A stretch of 64,000 nucleotides of DNA from an uncultured Prevotellaceae bacterium (GTDB lineage: Bacteria; Bacteroidota; Bacteroidia; Bacteroidales; Bacteroidaceae), in assembly GCA_900315075.1 (NCBI GenBank), contig OMXV01000005.1:124001-188000 (forward strand), read 5' to 3'. The position numbers and the translations under genes are program-made. Below, piece after piece: positions 7,384 to 16,263 of the stretch. The stretch's first letter is position 1. Each line of letters begins with the position of its first letter. The notes under the pieces were generated by a model. It was given only the letters and a program-made list of their open reading frames with translations, was not told the origin of the DNA and did no database searches.

Positions 7384-8964
7384 ATGGGCACATTTATTAA
7401 TATCGGCAACAATGGATTCAAAAGAATCCGAAACAGTGAATACGTTGACAAGTCGGGGCTGATTGCAGTGGTCAACAAGACCCTTTTTACGGAGAAGAGT
7501 TTTAGTTGTGTTACTCGTTGTCGCCGCTTCGGTAAATCGATGGCGGCGAAGATGCTTTGCGCCTACTACGATCATTCCGTGGATTCCCGCAGTCTTTTTA
7601 CCGACTTGGAAATCGCCAACGACCCATCGTTTGAGAAACATTTGAACAAATATCCTGTTATCTACCTTGATATGACTTCTTTTGTGACACGTTTCCATGA
7701 CGATGATATTGTGGGAATACTTGACTCAGAATTAAAAGCTGATATTCTCGAAGCATATCCTGATGTGAAAGTTAGAGAGACAGATGACCTGATGGGCTGT
7801 CTTATCCGCATTGCCGCTGCCACAGGTGACCAATTCGTCTTTATCATTGACGAGTGGGATGCCATTTGTCGAGAGTTCAGGCCTGGTACGTCGGCCATGG
7901 ATCGCTATGTGAACTGGCTGCGTCGGATGTTCAAGGAGGTAAACGCCAGCAATGTATTCGCGGGAGTCTATATGACCGGTATCCTGCCTGTAAAAAAATA
8001 TAAGACCGAGTCGGCACTCAACAACTTCATCGAATATTCTATGGTGGAACCACGAAAAATGGCTCAATACTTTGGTTTCACGAAAGATGAGGTGCGTGTA
8101 TTGGCAGAAAAGTATGATGTGGATTTCGACGAATTGGTGAAATGGTACGACGGCTATCAAATTGGCGACGAACTCTCGATGTTCAACCCCAATTCTGTCA
8201 TGCAGGCTGTAGATACTGGTCGCTGTCGCAGTTTCTGGGCAAGCACTGGGGCATTTGATGCCGTGGCTAACTATATCCACATGAATTTTGAAGGGTTGAA
8301 GGATGATATTATCCGTATGCTTGCTGGAGGAAGAGTGAAGGTAAATACTACCAAGTTTCAGAATGACATGTCGGTAGTACGCAGTCGTGACGATGTATTG
8401 ACTGTACTCATTCATTTAGGGTATCTCTCTTTCAATTGGAAAAAGAATGAATGTTATATCCCCAATTTTGAGGTTACTGGAGAAATGTCGAATGCTGTTG
8501 AAAGCACTGATTGGACCAATGTGATACAAGCACTTGAGGCTTCGGAACAACTTCTACAAGCCACTCTCGATGGTGATTGCGATGCTGTTGCAAAAGGTGT
8601 GGATGTTGCCCATGACGAGAACACGAGTATCCTTAGTTATAATAATGAGAACTCTTTAGCCTGCGTGCTCTCCATCGCCTATTTCTATGCCCGCAACGAC
8701 TATGTCATCCATCGAGAATTGGCTTCCGGAAAGGGTTTCGCCGACCTCGTTCTCATCCCGAGGAAAAACGTTGAATCTCCCGCCATCGTCCTCGAGTTGA
8801 AGTACAACAAAGATGCAGACAGTGCCATTGACCAAATCCATCGCCGTCAATACCCTGCCAAAGTTGCGCAATATACAGGCGACTTACTCCTCGTAGGTAT
8901 TAACTATGACAAGGAAAAAAAGACGCATGAGTGTTTTATTGAAAGATTGAAGATTGAAAATTGA
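7384..8964 (+). CDS. AAA-ATPase-like / PD-(D/E)XK nuclease family protein (DUF1703)
   Basis: A 526-residue member of the paralogous family with an N-terminal AAA-ATPase_like domain and a C-terminal PDDEXK_9 (DUF1703) domain, very abundant in Bacteroidales. Visible features: CRRFGKSMAAKML near residue 40 (P-loop equivalent), VFIIDEWDAI (Walker B-like), and, near the C-terminus, FADLVLIP...AIVLELKYNK, the D...ExK nuclease core, followed by QIHRRQYPAKV. Function is unproved; a role in DNA processing or defence has been suggested for such folds. The ATG at 7384 is chosen because a -7 box lies just before it. The last residues ERLKIEN and the stop are encoded by the TTGAAGATTGAAAATTGA repeat, so the original C-terminus may have been replaced. 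Confidence 0.88.
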   Translation: MGTFINIGNNGFKRIRNSEYVDKSGLIAVVNKTLFTEKSFSCVTRCRRFGKSMAAKMLCAYYDHSVDSRSLFTDLEIANDPSFEKHLNKYPVIYLDMTSFVTRFHDDDIVGILDSELKADILEAYPDVKVRETDDLMGCLIRIAAATGDQFVFIIDEWDAICREFRPGTSAMDRYVNWLRRMFKEVNASNVFAGVYMTGILPVKKYKTESALNNFIEYSMVEPRKMAQYFGFTKDEVRVLAEKYDVDFDELVKWYDGYQIGDELSMFNPNSVMQAVDTGRCRSFWASTGAFDAVANYIHMNFEGLKDDIIRMLAGGRVKVNTTKFQNDMSVVRSRDDVLTVLIHLGYLSFNWKKNECYIPNFEVTGEMSNAVESTDWTNVIQALEASEQLLQATLDGDCDAVAKGVDVAHDENTSILSYNNENSLACVLSIAYFYARNDYVIHRELASGKGFADLVLIPRKNVESPAIVLELKYNKDADSAIDQIHRRQYPAKVAQYTGDLLLVGINYDKEKKTHECFIERLKIEN

Positions 8965-8967
8965 AGA
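8943..8967 (+). repeat. TTGAAGATTGAAAATTGA repeat supplying a gene end
   Basis: The repeat encodes the final residues LKIEN and the TGA stop of the DUF1703 gene and runs a few bases beyond it. Confidence 0.85.
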
Positions 8968-9030
8968 TTATCTGGATGCCCGATGAATGTCGGATGCTCA
9001 GTAATTACAGCAAACGTCCTTGCATTAGAT

Positions 9031-9085
9031 AAATCGCTCACGCCTGCAGTGTACAAACGAGTTTGCAATGCTCTCACTTAATTGC
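9031..9085. repeat. Single degenerate stem-loop repeat unit
   Basis: Core inverted repeat CAAAC ga GTTTG (9054-9065) is flanked by CGCTCACGCC on one side and GCTCTCACTTA on the other. Read on the minus strand it gives GTGAGAGC...core...GGCGTGAGCGA, the same arrangement as the unit at 16838-16902. Confidence 0.5.
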
Positions 9086-9174
9086 GTTTTTCGGTTAGCA
9101 CTACATTTGAAAGTAGAAAAATGTTGACAAGTTATTAGTGTTTCATTATTTGTTGGTAGTATGACATTATAAAG

Positions 9175-9214
9175 CAGAGGTACAAAGGAAAACCCTTGTA
9201 CCTCTGTTTTTTTT
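9175..9214 (+). terminator. Strong rho-independent terminator
   Basis: CAGAGGTACAAAGG (9175-9188) pairs with CCCTTGTACCTCTG (9193-9206) with one mismatch and is followed by eight T. It ends plus-strand transcription, but lies 210 bases after the DUF1703 stop, so a separate short transcript is possible. Confidence 0.85.
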
Positions 9215-9322
9215 GTGTAGATATAAAATAGTGTCTTTATATGACGGCGATTAACAGATGAGTAATATCACCTCATAACCTTACAACCTGCAAGCGAAGC
9301 GACCTCACAACCTTACCACAAC

Positions 9323-10876
9323 TTAATAGAATATGGATGACAACAGGTATGCGATGATGGTGGAAACCGACACGCATACCAAGCCGGGCATCATGAAACT
9401 ATGGTTGAGCAAGTATTTACCGATGACTGTCGTACCGGAGCGGTCGAAGTTCACTGTTGCAATATCCGATGGATAGTTGGGGATGAAGAAATAGCCATAG
9501 ACTGATGGCAACACACCCAGCAAAATCGGACCTGGGATGCCCAATGAGTAAGCTAATGGCAGCATTGTTACCACAACAGCACCCTGAGAGTTGATTAATA
9601 CAGAGACAAGGAAGAATACGAATGCGATAGCCCATGGATAGGCACTTACTATTCCTCCAAGCATAGCCTCCATCTCTTCCATGTAGTTGTCGAAATATGT
9701 GTTAGCCATCCAGGCGATACCATAGATGGCAATGACCGCTACCATTCCACTTTGCCAGACAGAACCCGCAACGGCCTTCTTCGGTTCGGCCTTGCAGAAG
9801 ATAATCATCAAGGCCGCGGCAGAAATCATGACTATCTGGATGAGCAGATTCATGTCAAGTGGTTTCTCTTTCTTTACAGTGGCACCTTCGATGACAGTAC
9901 CAGACTTTGCAAATTTGTCGGTTGCTATGGTGACGGGGGCCGTCTTTGGAGCTGGAACTGTGACAGTATCGGTCTTGTGAACTTCTTTTCCATCAACCAT
10001 TGTGGTTATAACACTTGTGGTATCAAGAGAGATAGGAGCCACTGTCAACTGTTTGGCACTCTTTACTGCCTCCACTTTATTATATTTAGGTAAGATTTCA
10101 ACCTCGAAGATCTTGAAGATAGATATTGTGACGATGACCAGAAGAGCAGCAAAGAATACATATACCGACCGCTTGGCACCTTTGGAGATCTCCTTGTCGA
10201 GTGTCGTGGCGCTGTTGCCATAGATGTAGGCATACTGCACGGGGTCTTTCAACTTGGCCTGGAATTCAGGGTCTTTGTCCAAATCTTTACCACGCTTGTA
10301 GGAGCAGGCGGCGGCAGCCATCAAACCGCAGATACATGCAGGGATAGAGACCATCAGCACCTGTGGAATGGTGATGTTGAAACCATTGGCATTAGAGATG
10401 GTAACAAACGACACCACGGCGGCAGCAATAGGAGAGCAGGTGATACCTACCTGTGAGGCAATACTTGCTACACCACAGGGACGCTCAGGACGGATGCCCT
10501 GTTTCAGTGAGATGTCGCAGATGATAGGCATCAGCGTATAGACCACATGGCCAGTACCCACCATCACTGTGAGGAAGAATGTACACAGTGGTGCCAGGAA
10601 AGTGATGCGGCTGGGATGTTTTCGCAGTAGGCGTTCAGCCACTTGAATCAGCCAGTCCATTCCACCCGAGGCCTGTAGCATACCAGCGCAGGTCACGGCA
10701 GCAATGATGATGTAAATGACATCGGTAGGCGGAGTGCCAGGTTTCAGATGGAAACAGAATACCAGAATCGCCAGACCGATACCGGAAATCGCTCCAAGGG
10801 CAAGACTGCCATATCGTGAACCCACCCACAAGGCGAGGAGCACAATAAGCAGTTGGATAATCATTGAAATTGTCAT
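9323..10876 (-). CDS. dcuB: Anaerobic C4-dicarboxylate transporter, Dcu family
   Basis: Inner-membrane antiporter exchanging fumarate, malate or aspartate for succinate, supporting fumarate respiration. The 517 residues are mostly membrane helices and carry the family segments GTGHVVYTLMPIICDISLK, GIRPERPCGVASIASQ and ITCSPIAAAVVSF. The usual family length is about 440; the excess is a polar insertion at about residues 250-345 (VTVPAPKTAPVTIATDKF region) between two helices, rich in T, V, K and P. The family cannot be split into DcuA or DcuB with certainty by eye. It stands alone on the minus strand with a -7 box upstream, and no terminator was found downstream on its strand. Confidence 0.9.
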   Translation of the reverse strand: MTISMIIQLLIVLLALWVGSRYGSLALGAISGIGLAILVFCFHLKPGTPPTDVIYIIIAAVTCAGMLQASGGMDWLIQVAERLLRKHPSRITFLAPLCTFFLTVMVGTGHVVYTLMPIICDISLKQGIRPERPCGVASIASQVGITCSPIAAAVVSFVTISNANGFNITIPQVLMVSIPACICGLMAAAACSYKRGKDLDKDPEFQAKLKDPVQYAYIYGNSATTLDKEISKGAKRSVYVFFAALLVIVTISIFKIFEVEILPKYNKVEAVKSAKQLTVAPISLDTTSVITTMVDGKEVHKTDTVTVPAPKTAPVTIATDKFAKSGTVIEGATVKKEKPLDMNLLIQIVMISAAALMIIFCKAEPKKAVAGSVWQSGMVAVIAIYGIAWMANTYFDNYMEEMEAMLGGIVSAYPWAIAFVFFLVSVLINSQGAVVVTMLPLAYSLGIPGPILLGVLPSVYGYFFIPNYPSDIATVNFDRSGTTVIGKYLLNHSFMMPGLVCVSVSTIIAYLLSSIFY

Positions 10877-10926
10877 GGTAATGAAAGTTTTTGGTTGTTA
10901 TTAGATTTATTGTCTCTTCTAAGTTG

Positions 10927-10934
10927 CAAATATA
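10927..10934 (-). promoter_or_regulatory. -7 box TATATTTG for the Dcu carrier
   Basis: Minus-strand TAnnTTTG match about 50 bases upstream of the ATG at 10876. Confidence 0.5.
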
Positions 10935-11232
10935 TAAAAAAATCTTAAATGGGACGTTTGTTTGGGCGTTTTTTTTCTTCGAAATTATTTGGATGAATTG
11001 ATTTATGTCAAATAATTGACGTTTTCTTTGATTTTTAAGCCTTTTTTTTAGCAATATGTTAGATTTCTATATATTTTTGCAATGTCAGATACGACAAAAG
11101 ACTTCATCAGTAGGTTTTTTAAGGTGAAGGATTGTAGGATGACATGAAATTTGGTTCACTCCATAGAATGTGTCACACTCAGCGTGATCAACATTGATAT
11201 GTGAACATTTTGAGAGAGTTGAAAATAGTTTT
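10935..11232. other. Intergenic region with candidate short plus-strand transcript
   Basis: A -7 box TATTTTTG at 11073-11080 (plus) would start a transcript near 11087 that meets the hairpin at 11233-11262. A 21-codon ORF starts at 11083, before the predicted start site, so it is probably not translated. Otherwise nothing recognisable. Confidence 0.4.
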
Positions 11233-11262
11233 ACGGCCGGATGTAGTGATACATCCGGCCGT
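11233..11262. terminator. 13-bp perfect hairpin ending the DUF4270 operon
   Basis: ACGGCCGGATGTA (11233-11245), loop gtga, TACATCCGGCCGT (11250-11262). It lies four bases beyond the stop of the 42-aa gene on the minus strand. The downstream T-run is weak on both strands. Confidence 0.75.
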
Positions 11263-11265
11263 TGT

Positions 11266-11394
11266 TTATAGTGCCTCGTCGTCTGGCTTCTCTATTTGTG
11301 ACTTAAGTGGAGGTTGATGTCGCTGCTTACGGAGCCATGCAGCTTTTTTGCGCTCATATTCCTCGCGATGACGCTCCAAATAGTTGTCGGCCAT
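11266..11394 (-). CDS. Conserved 42-residue Bacteroidales protein
   Basis: Reads MADNYLERHREEYERKKAAW and then LRKQRHQPPLKSQIEKPDDEAL. It is a highly charged, probably helical small protein of the MADNYLE type I recognise from many Bacteroidales; function unknown. Its ATG overlaps the TAA stop of the DUF4270 gene in the form TAATG, so it is translationally coupled. A strong hairpin follows its stop. It is short enough to be missed by gene finders; the overlap, the codon pattern and the known N-terminal motif support it. Confidence 0.82.
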   Translation of the reverse strand: MADNYLERHREEYERKKAAWLRKQRHQPPLKSQIEKPDDEAL

Positions 11395-12857
11395 TACTTA
11401 AATTTGCTATAGATGACATTAAGTTGCAGTTGCTGCTGCCCATAACCGCCAACGAGACGTGTGCTGGTCAGCGACATATCATTGCTTACGCTCGTGAGAA
11501 TAGACATATTACTCATCGTAACATAATTAGCTTTCACTGGCATGATGATTACTTTGTTCCAGTTGGGGTGATGAATCAACCAGTCTGGATCTCTTTGCAA
11601 TCCAGCTTTCTTGATGGCATACAAATGGGAAATCATTGCGCCGATATTGCTGAACGAGTAGGTATTGAGCGACGAAGAATAGTTTGTCAGGAAAGAATTT
11701 TTATAATTGGCCACTTTGCCTTTTTCGAAGAACGATGTCACGCTGTCTTTCTCCACCATCAACAAAGTTTTGGGTGCTGGTAGCACATAATCGCTGTGAA
11801 TGGTGTTGTTTAGCCTATTTAGTACTAACTTGGCAGTGTTGATGGTGTCGTTGTCATGCCCCGCCATGATTTCATCTACAGGGAAGGTTACTTCAGTGAA
11901 AATCCCGGCAGGCCCTTTGATGTAGGTGCAACTGCCATCGTTAACCAATTGGTTGATGATTTCAGGGTCGTTGGTCACCTTGGTAGTCTGGAGTATTTCT
12001 TCTGTACCACTGAGCAATGTGGTGTGGGATGTAATCTTTCCATTTGTATAGACACTATAGTAGATGTTGAGCTGGGGAACAGTGATGTATGCCATAGAAC
12101 CCAGTCCGCCAGTCATCTTGAAATAGAGACCAGGCAACACATTTCTGATGAATTGGTCGGAATTCTTGAAATATTCTGGATGGTCGTAGTAGGTACGAAT
12201 GATGTATGTGCCAAAATTATTGTAAGTTACACCATTGCGGTCGGTGTATGGTTCGTTTAAGCGGATGCAGATGTTGTTGACATAAGGGTCTTCATTTGTT
12301 TTCCTCTCCTTGTTCTTCTCATCCAATTCAGATGTGTTCACCAGCGTATAAGTGTGGCTTTTGTGGAGTCCCCCCTCGCGTACATAGCCGTTTTCCATCG
12401 GGTCGAAGTCGCTGTAATAAATCACACCTTCAGTCATGGGACGGCTCATCTCATGGACAGTCATCTTCATTGTTGCTAAAGAGTCACCATAATAACTGGT
12501 GTAGAATAGGCGTATCTCGCAGGAGTCGGCAATAATCTCGCCATATTCATCACGGCTGACAATGCTGTCTTTCTTTTCCAGGTTGTAGCCTTCGAGCATG
12601 TTGAACTGTGTCATGAAATCGCCCGTAATATATGCTCCTGTCTCGGGGTCACGGATTCTGCCCAAATATCCTGTGGTATTGCGTGATACTACAGAATCGA
12701 CAGCCACAGAGCGTGAAGTAACGTTAAAGAGGCTGGCAGCCACTTCCAAATGATCTACATTGTCAGTTAGCGACGTTCCGATACCCTCTGTTGTCTCGTC
12801 ACAGGAGATAAGAATGAGGCAGAGGGCGGCAAACAATGTCAGGATTTTGTTGTTCAT
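11394..12857 (-). CDS. DUF4270 lipoprotein
   Basis: A 487-residue predicted lipoprotein: the N-terminus ends in the lipobox LILISC with C19, followed by DETTEGIG. The body has the DUF4270 pattern, including VAVDSVVSRNTTGYLGRIRDPETG and repeated mentions of long beta strands. The family occurs across Bacteroidota, mostly next to a glycogen-synthase-like gene as here; its function is unknown, and it is probably in the outer membrane facing the periplasm or the outside. It sits about 110 bases downstream of the GT5-like gene and overlaps the 42-aa gene, forming a three-gene operon. Confidence 0.9.
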   Translation of the reverse strand: MNNKILTLFAALCLILISCDETTEGIGTSLTDNVDHLEVAASLFNVTSRSVAVDSVVSRNTTGYLGRIRDPETGAYITGDFMTQFNMLEGYNLEKKDSIVSRDEYGEIIADSCEIRLFYTSYYGDSLATMKMTVHEMSRPMTEGVIYYSDFDPMENGYVREGGLHKSHTYTLVNTSELDEKNKERKTNEDPYVNNICIRLNEPYTDRNGVTYNNFGTYIIRTYYDHPEYFKNSDQFIRNVLPGLYFKMTGGLGSMAYITVPQLNIYYSVYTNGKITSHTTLLSGTEEILQTTKVTNDPEIINQLVNDGSCTYIKGPAGIFTEVTFPVDEIMAGHDNDTINTAKLVLNRLNNTIHSDYVLPAPKTLLMVEKDSVTSFFEKGKVANYKNSFLTNYSSSLNTYSFSNIGAMISHLYAIKKAGLQRDPDWLIHHPNWNKVIIMPVKANYVTMSNMSILTSVSNDMSLTSTRLVGGYGQQQLQLNVIYSKFK

Positions 12858-12971
12858 CGATTTTTCTTCATATAGATAGGTGGGCTGTTTTTAATTAGCC
12901 TTTGGCTTATTAAAGAAACCCACCTTGATGATTGCTTTGTTGTTGCTAAATGTTTATTGCTGATTGGATGA

Positions 12972-13775
12972 TTATTCTGCAGTCTCAGCCACCTTGTTGA
13001 AAAAGTCTAAATACGCATCGGCATAGTTTTCACCGGGATATGTCAGCAGGGGAATATTCTTGCTGCGGGCATAATCAACCAAGGTACTGTTGGCACCATC
13101 ATATCCCTCGATGATACCATCAGAATAATCAATAGCGAGTTTGCTAAGTTCAATAAAGTCGAATTTGTCCTTATAGTCAGTCAGCTTGTCGATGGTGACA
13201 TCGCGAAATTCTAAGCAGCGCTTGAAATTGTCGTCCAATTCACTTTTAAACTCTTTGTTTTGCAGACAGGTCACCACTTTGGCATTCGAGAAATATGGCT
13301 CATCGTGGTAGGCTGTTTTGATGTAAAGAGGTACGGTGGCCGACATCCACCCAAGGCAGAAGATAATGTCGGGCGACCACTTCATCTTCTTTACAGTCTC
13401 CATCACACCACGGGCAAAGAAGATGGCACGCTCACCATTATCGGGGCAGTCTTCATTGTCCTCTTTCTTATGCTTCTGGAAATAGTCCTCGTTGTCGATG
13501 AAATACACGTTGATACGAGAGACGGGGATGGAGGAGGTGCGTATGATGAGAGGATGGTCTGTGTCGTCAATAATCAGGTTGATACCCGAAAGGCGGATGA
13601 CCTCATGCAATTGACCGCGACGCTCATTGATGGTACCCCATTTGGGCATAAAGGTGCGGATTTCGCAACCGCGTTCTTGCATATACTGTGGCAACATCTT
13701 GCCCATCAGCGACATTTCATTCTCTGGTACGTAAGGAGTAATCTCCTGATTGATAAAAAGTATCTTTTTGCCCAT
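12972..13775 (-). CDS. Glycogen/starch synthase N-terminal-domain-like protein (GT5-like)
   Basis: The 267 residues match only the N-terminal Rossmann half of GT5 glycogen synthases: MGKKILFINQEITPYVPENE, then GKMLPQYMQERGCEIRTFMP, and SPDIIFCLGWMSATVPLYI. The C-terminal nucleotide-sugar-binding half is absent, as in the short homologue known in Bacteroidales next to DUF4270. Whether it is a catalyst is doubtful; a regulatory or binding role is possible. A -7 box TACCTTTG lies about 60 bases upstream and drives the operon. The name is by similarity only. Confidence 0.82.
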   Translation of the reverse strand: MGKKILFINQEITPYVPENEMSLMGKMLPQYMQERGCEIRTFMPKWGTINERRGQLHEVIRLSGINLIIDDTDHPLIIRTSSIPVSRINVYFIDNEDYFQKHKKEDNEDCPDNGERAIFFARGVMETVKKMKWSPDIIFCLGWMSATVPLYIKTAYHDEPYFSNAKVVTCLQNKEFKSELDDNFKRCLEFRDVTIDKLTDYKDKFDFIELSKLAIDYSDGIIEGYDGANSTLVDYARSKNIPLLTYPGENYADAYLDFFNKVAETAE

Positions 13776-13836
13776 ATTCTATGCTTTTGCGTTTATGATG
13801 GGTGCGCGCAAGAAGGCCACAATCACCCATTCTTTG

Positions 13837-13844
13837 CAAAGGTA
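13837..13844 (-). promoter_or_regulatory. -7 box TACCTTTG for the GT5-like/DUF4270 operon
   Basis: Minus-strand consensus match; the predicted start gives a leader of about 55 bases. Confidence 0.6.
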
Positions 13845-13952
13845 CGAAAAAAAAACCACATGGGAAAATACTTTATGTTTAATTTAGAAGATTGTAGCGT
13901 ATAAAGCTACTTTTTATATTTTAATTTCCAAAAGTTAAGATAAATTAACGCA

Positions 13953-13986
13953 AAAGAAGAGGCTCCACATTGGGAGCCTCTTCTTT
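13953..13986 (-). terminator. Terminator of the methylmalonyl-CoA operon
   Basis: AAAGAAGAGGCTCC (13953-13966) is a perfect inverted match of GGAGCCTCTTCTTT (13973-13986), 14 bp with a 6-base loop, 14 bases beyond the stop of the biotin carrier gene. Confidence 0.88.
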
Positions 13987-13999
13987 AATCATTAAACTT

Positions 14000-14434
14000 T
14001 TATTCTATCACTACTAAAGGTGAATCTTCCATCACGCTGGCACCTTGGCTAACAAGAATGGCGGTCACTTTGCCGTCTTTCTCTGCCTCGAGGTTATTGG
14101 CCATCTTCATAGCCTCAAGCACCAGCACCACGTCGCCGGCTTTCACCTCATCGCCAACGGCAACCTTGATTTCGGTTACTACACCAGGTAGTGGAGCTTT
14201 CAGGGCATTGTTCATGTTGACGGCAGCACCAGGTGTGGCAGTCTCTTCTGCGGCTGGGGCAGATGAGGCGGCACCGGTCTTCACCACCACCTTCTTCTTC
14301 TCAGGCTCTGCCTCAGGCTCCATTTCTACTTTATACTCTTCGCCATTCACGGTAACGGTGGCGATGTTGTCTGCGATGTCGCCGATAGCAACCTCGTATT
14401 GTGTTCCGTTGATGGTATATTTGTATGTTTTCAT
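14000..14434 (-). CDS. mmdC: Biotin carrier subunit, methylmalonyl-CoA decarboxylase gamma
   Basis: A 144-residue biotinyl carrier protein. The biotin acceptor is K110 in EAMKM, inside a biotinyl/lipoyl domain at about 78-144. A Pro/Ala/Glu/Lys-rich flexible linker (PEAEPEKKK... and AASSAPAAEETATPGA) joins it to an N-terminal beta-rich segment. It moves carboxyl groups between the carboxyltransferase MmdA and a partner. It is the last gene of the mce-mmdA-mmdE-mmdC run and is followed by a terminator. No gene for the membrane beta subunit follows. Confidence 0.9.
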   Translation of the reverse strand: MKTYKYTINGTQYEVAIGDIADNIATVTVNGEEYKVEMEPEAEPEKKKVVVKTGAASSAPAAEETATPGAAVNMNNALKAPLPGVVTEIKVAVGDEVKAGDVVLVLEAMKMANNLEAEKDGKVTAILVSQGASVMEDSPLVVIE

Positions 14435-14467
14435 CTTATTTCGTTTTTAGGGTATGACGTTGGCAAA

Positions 14468-14626
14468 TCAAGGATGCTGGGTGGTCATCGGGTAGTGGGC
14501 GTTCCACTCTGTGGCATGACGCCTGATGGTGATGATACCAGTCTCCTTGTCATGTACATTGTTACCCTTGAACTCGTGTAGTGCCATAGCGATGGCAGCA
14601 TACACTTCGTTGTTTGCTTTTGCCAT
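14468..14626 (-). CDS. 52-residue epsilon-like subunit (MmdE/OadG C-terminal type)
   Basis: Starts MAKANNEVYAAIAMALHEF and contains IITIRRHATEWN. The pattern VxAAIAxAL...IxxIRR...W is that of the C-terminal end of decarboxylase delta/OadG subunits and of the separate ~55-residue epsilon subunit MmdE of Veillonella. It lies exactly where mmdE lies in that operon, between mmdA and mmdC, 20 bases after the mmdA stop. MmdE stabilises the complex in Veillonella. The match is by pattern and gene order, so the name is left blank. It is too short for usual ORF cut-offs. Confidence 0.75.
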   Translation of the reverse strand: MAKANNEVYAAIAMALHEFKGNNVHDKETGIITIRRHATEWNAHYPMTTQHP

Positions 14627-14646
14627 TATTCTACGTTTTAGGGAAA

Positions 14647-16212
14647 TTACATTGGGATGCAGCCATGTTTCTTTGCTGGCAGACTGTCACGCTTAGTGGC
14701 CAACTGGGCGAGAGCGCGGCAGATGCGGAAACGGGTGTTGCGTGGCTCAATCACATCATCGATATAGCCATACTTGGCTGCCTGGTAGGGGTTGGCGAAT
14801 AGTTCTGAGTATTCTTCCTCTTTCTCTGCAAGGAATGCTTTCACGTCCTCGCCAGCATCCTTCTTAGCCTTAGCTTCCTTGGCACTAAGCACTGCTACTG
14901 CGCCTGAGGCACCCATCACGGCAATCTCGGCATTAGGCCATGCATAGTTCAGGTCGGTGCGGAGCTGTTTGCAACCCATAACGATGTGGCTGCCACCATA
15001 GCTCTTACGAAGTGTAACCGTAACCTTGGGCACGGTAGCCTCGCCATAGGCGTAGAGCAGCTGTGCGCCATGGAGAATCACAGCATTGTATTCCTGACCA
15101 GTACCGGGGAGGAATCCTGGCACATCTACAAGGCTTACAATGGGGATGTTGAAGGCGTCGCAGAAACGTACGAAACGGGCACCCTTGCGGCTGGCATTCA
15201 CGTCGAGCACACCAGCATAGCATGAAGGCTGGTTGGCTACGATACCAACGCTCTGGCCGTTGAAACGGGCAAAACCCACGATGATATTACGGGCAAACTT
15301 AGGCTGTACTTCAAAGAATTCGCCGTTGTCGGTGATTGCGTTGATGACCTTATACATATCATAAGCCATGTTGGGATCGTCGGGGAGAATTTCGTTAAGA
15401 GAATCTTCCATGCGATTGATGGGGTCGTCGCATTCCACACGTGGAGCCTCTTCCATATTGTTGGAGGGAATATAGCTCAGCAACGTTTTAATCATCTCAA
15501 GAGCCTCTTCTTCAGTTTTTGCTGTGAAATGGGTCACACCGCTCTTGGTGGAGTGCACTGAAGCACCACCGAGGTGTTCCTGGTCAACATCCTCACCGGT
15601 GACAGTCTTCACCACTTTTGGACCAGTCAGGAACATATATGAAGTGTTCTCCATCATCAGTGTGAAGTCAGTGAGGGCGGGTGAATAGACCGCACCACCG
15701 GCACAAGGACCGAAGATTCCGGAAATCTGTGGAATCACACCTGATGCAAGGATATTGCGCTCGAAAATCTCGGCATAACCTGCAAGGGCGTTGATACCTT
15801 CCTGGATACGTGCGCCACCTGAGTCGTTGATACCAATGACAGGTGCTCCCATCTTCATACCCATGTCCATTACCTTGCAGATCTTCTCTGCCATTGTTTC
15901 TGAGAGAGAACCGCCGTTGACAGTGAAGTCTTGTGCAAAAATATACACCAGACGGCCATCGATGGTACCACTACCTGCTACGACACCGTCGCCGAGGTAT
16001 TGTTTCTTCTCCATGCCGAAATTGGTGCAACGATGAAGCTTGAACATGTCAAACTCCTCAAAACTTCCTTCGTCCAAAAGCATGTCAATGCGCTCACGGG
16101 CTGTGTATTTACCACGTGCGTGCTGCTTCTCAATGGCTTTCTCGCCACCACCAAGACGTGCCTGTTCGCGCTTGGCGACAAGAGCCTTGATCTTTTCTAA
16201 TTGTTTGCTCAT
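14647..16212 (-). CDS. mmdA: Methylmalonyl-CoA decarboxylase alpha / acyl-CoA carboxyltransferase
   Basis: The 521 residues form a two-domain crotonase-fold carboxyltransferase, the family of MmdA and propionyl-CoA carboxylase beta. Visible hallmarks are [55 protein letters not shown] and [11 protein letters not shown]. It transfers the carboxyl group from methylmalonyl-CoA to biotin on MmdC, giving propionyl-CoA; the soluble partner route (carboxylation) is equally possible by sequence. It follows mce by 51 bases in the same operon. Together with mce this gives the last steps of succinate to propionate. The energy-coupling beta subunit is not in the window. Confidence 0.93.
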   Translation of the reverse strand: MSKQLEKIKALVAKREQARLGGGEKAIEKQHARGKYTARERIDMLLDEGSFEEFDMFKLHRCTNFGMEKKQYLGDGVVAGSGTIDGRLVYIFAQDFTVNGGSLSETMAEKICKVMDMGMKMGAPVIGINDSGGARIQEGINALAGYAEIFERNILASGVIPQISGIFGPCAGGAVYSPALTDFTLMMENTSYMFLTGPKVVKTVTGEDVDQEHLGGASVHSTKSGVTHFTAKTEEEALEMIKTLLSYIPSNNMEEAPRVECDDPINRMEDSLNEILPDDPNMAYDMYKVINAITDNGEFFEVQPKFARNIIVGFARFNGQSVGIVANQPSCYAGVLDVNASRKGARFVRFCDAFNIPIVSLVDVPGFLPGTGQEYNAVILHGAQLLYAYGEATVPKVTVTLRKSYGGSHIVMGCKQLRTDLNYAWPNAEIAVMGASGAVAVLSAKEAKAKKDAGEDVKAFLAEKEEEYSELFANPYQAAKYGYIDDVIEPRNTRFRICRALAQLATKRDSLPAKKHGCIPM

Positions 16213-16263
16213 TTCTGATTTTTATGGTTTAGTCTGAATTTATCTGTGTAGCAGATAAGGGTA

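Larger units (their letters stand above)
8968..9322. other. Intergenic region between DUF1703 and the Dcu carrier
   Basis: No gene seen. It holds the stem-loop unit at 9031-9085, a strong terminator at 9175-9214, and at 9253-9316 a degenerate copy of the dispersed hairpin element (CACCTCATAACCTTACAACC followed by AAGCGAAGCGACCTCA). Confidence 0.6.

Noticed and set aside
7732-8415. 227-codon minus-strand ORF
   Set aside because: Antisense shadow of the DUF1703 gene, which has clear family motifs on the plus strand.
10635-11054. 139-codon minus-strand ORF overlapping the Dcu gene start
   Set aside because: Frame-shifted reading of the carrier gene and its AT-rich leader; no motif.
13260-13904. 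214-codon plus-strand ORF
   Set aside because: Antisense shadow of the GT5-like gene and its promoter.
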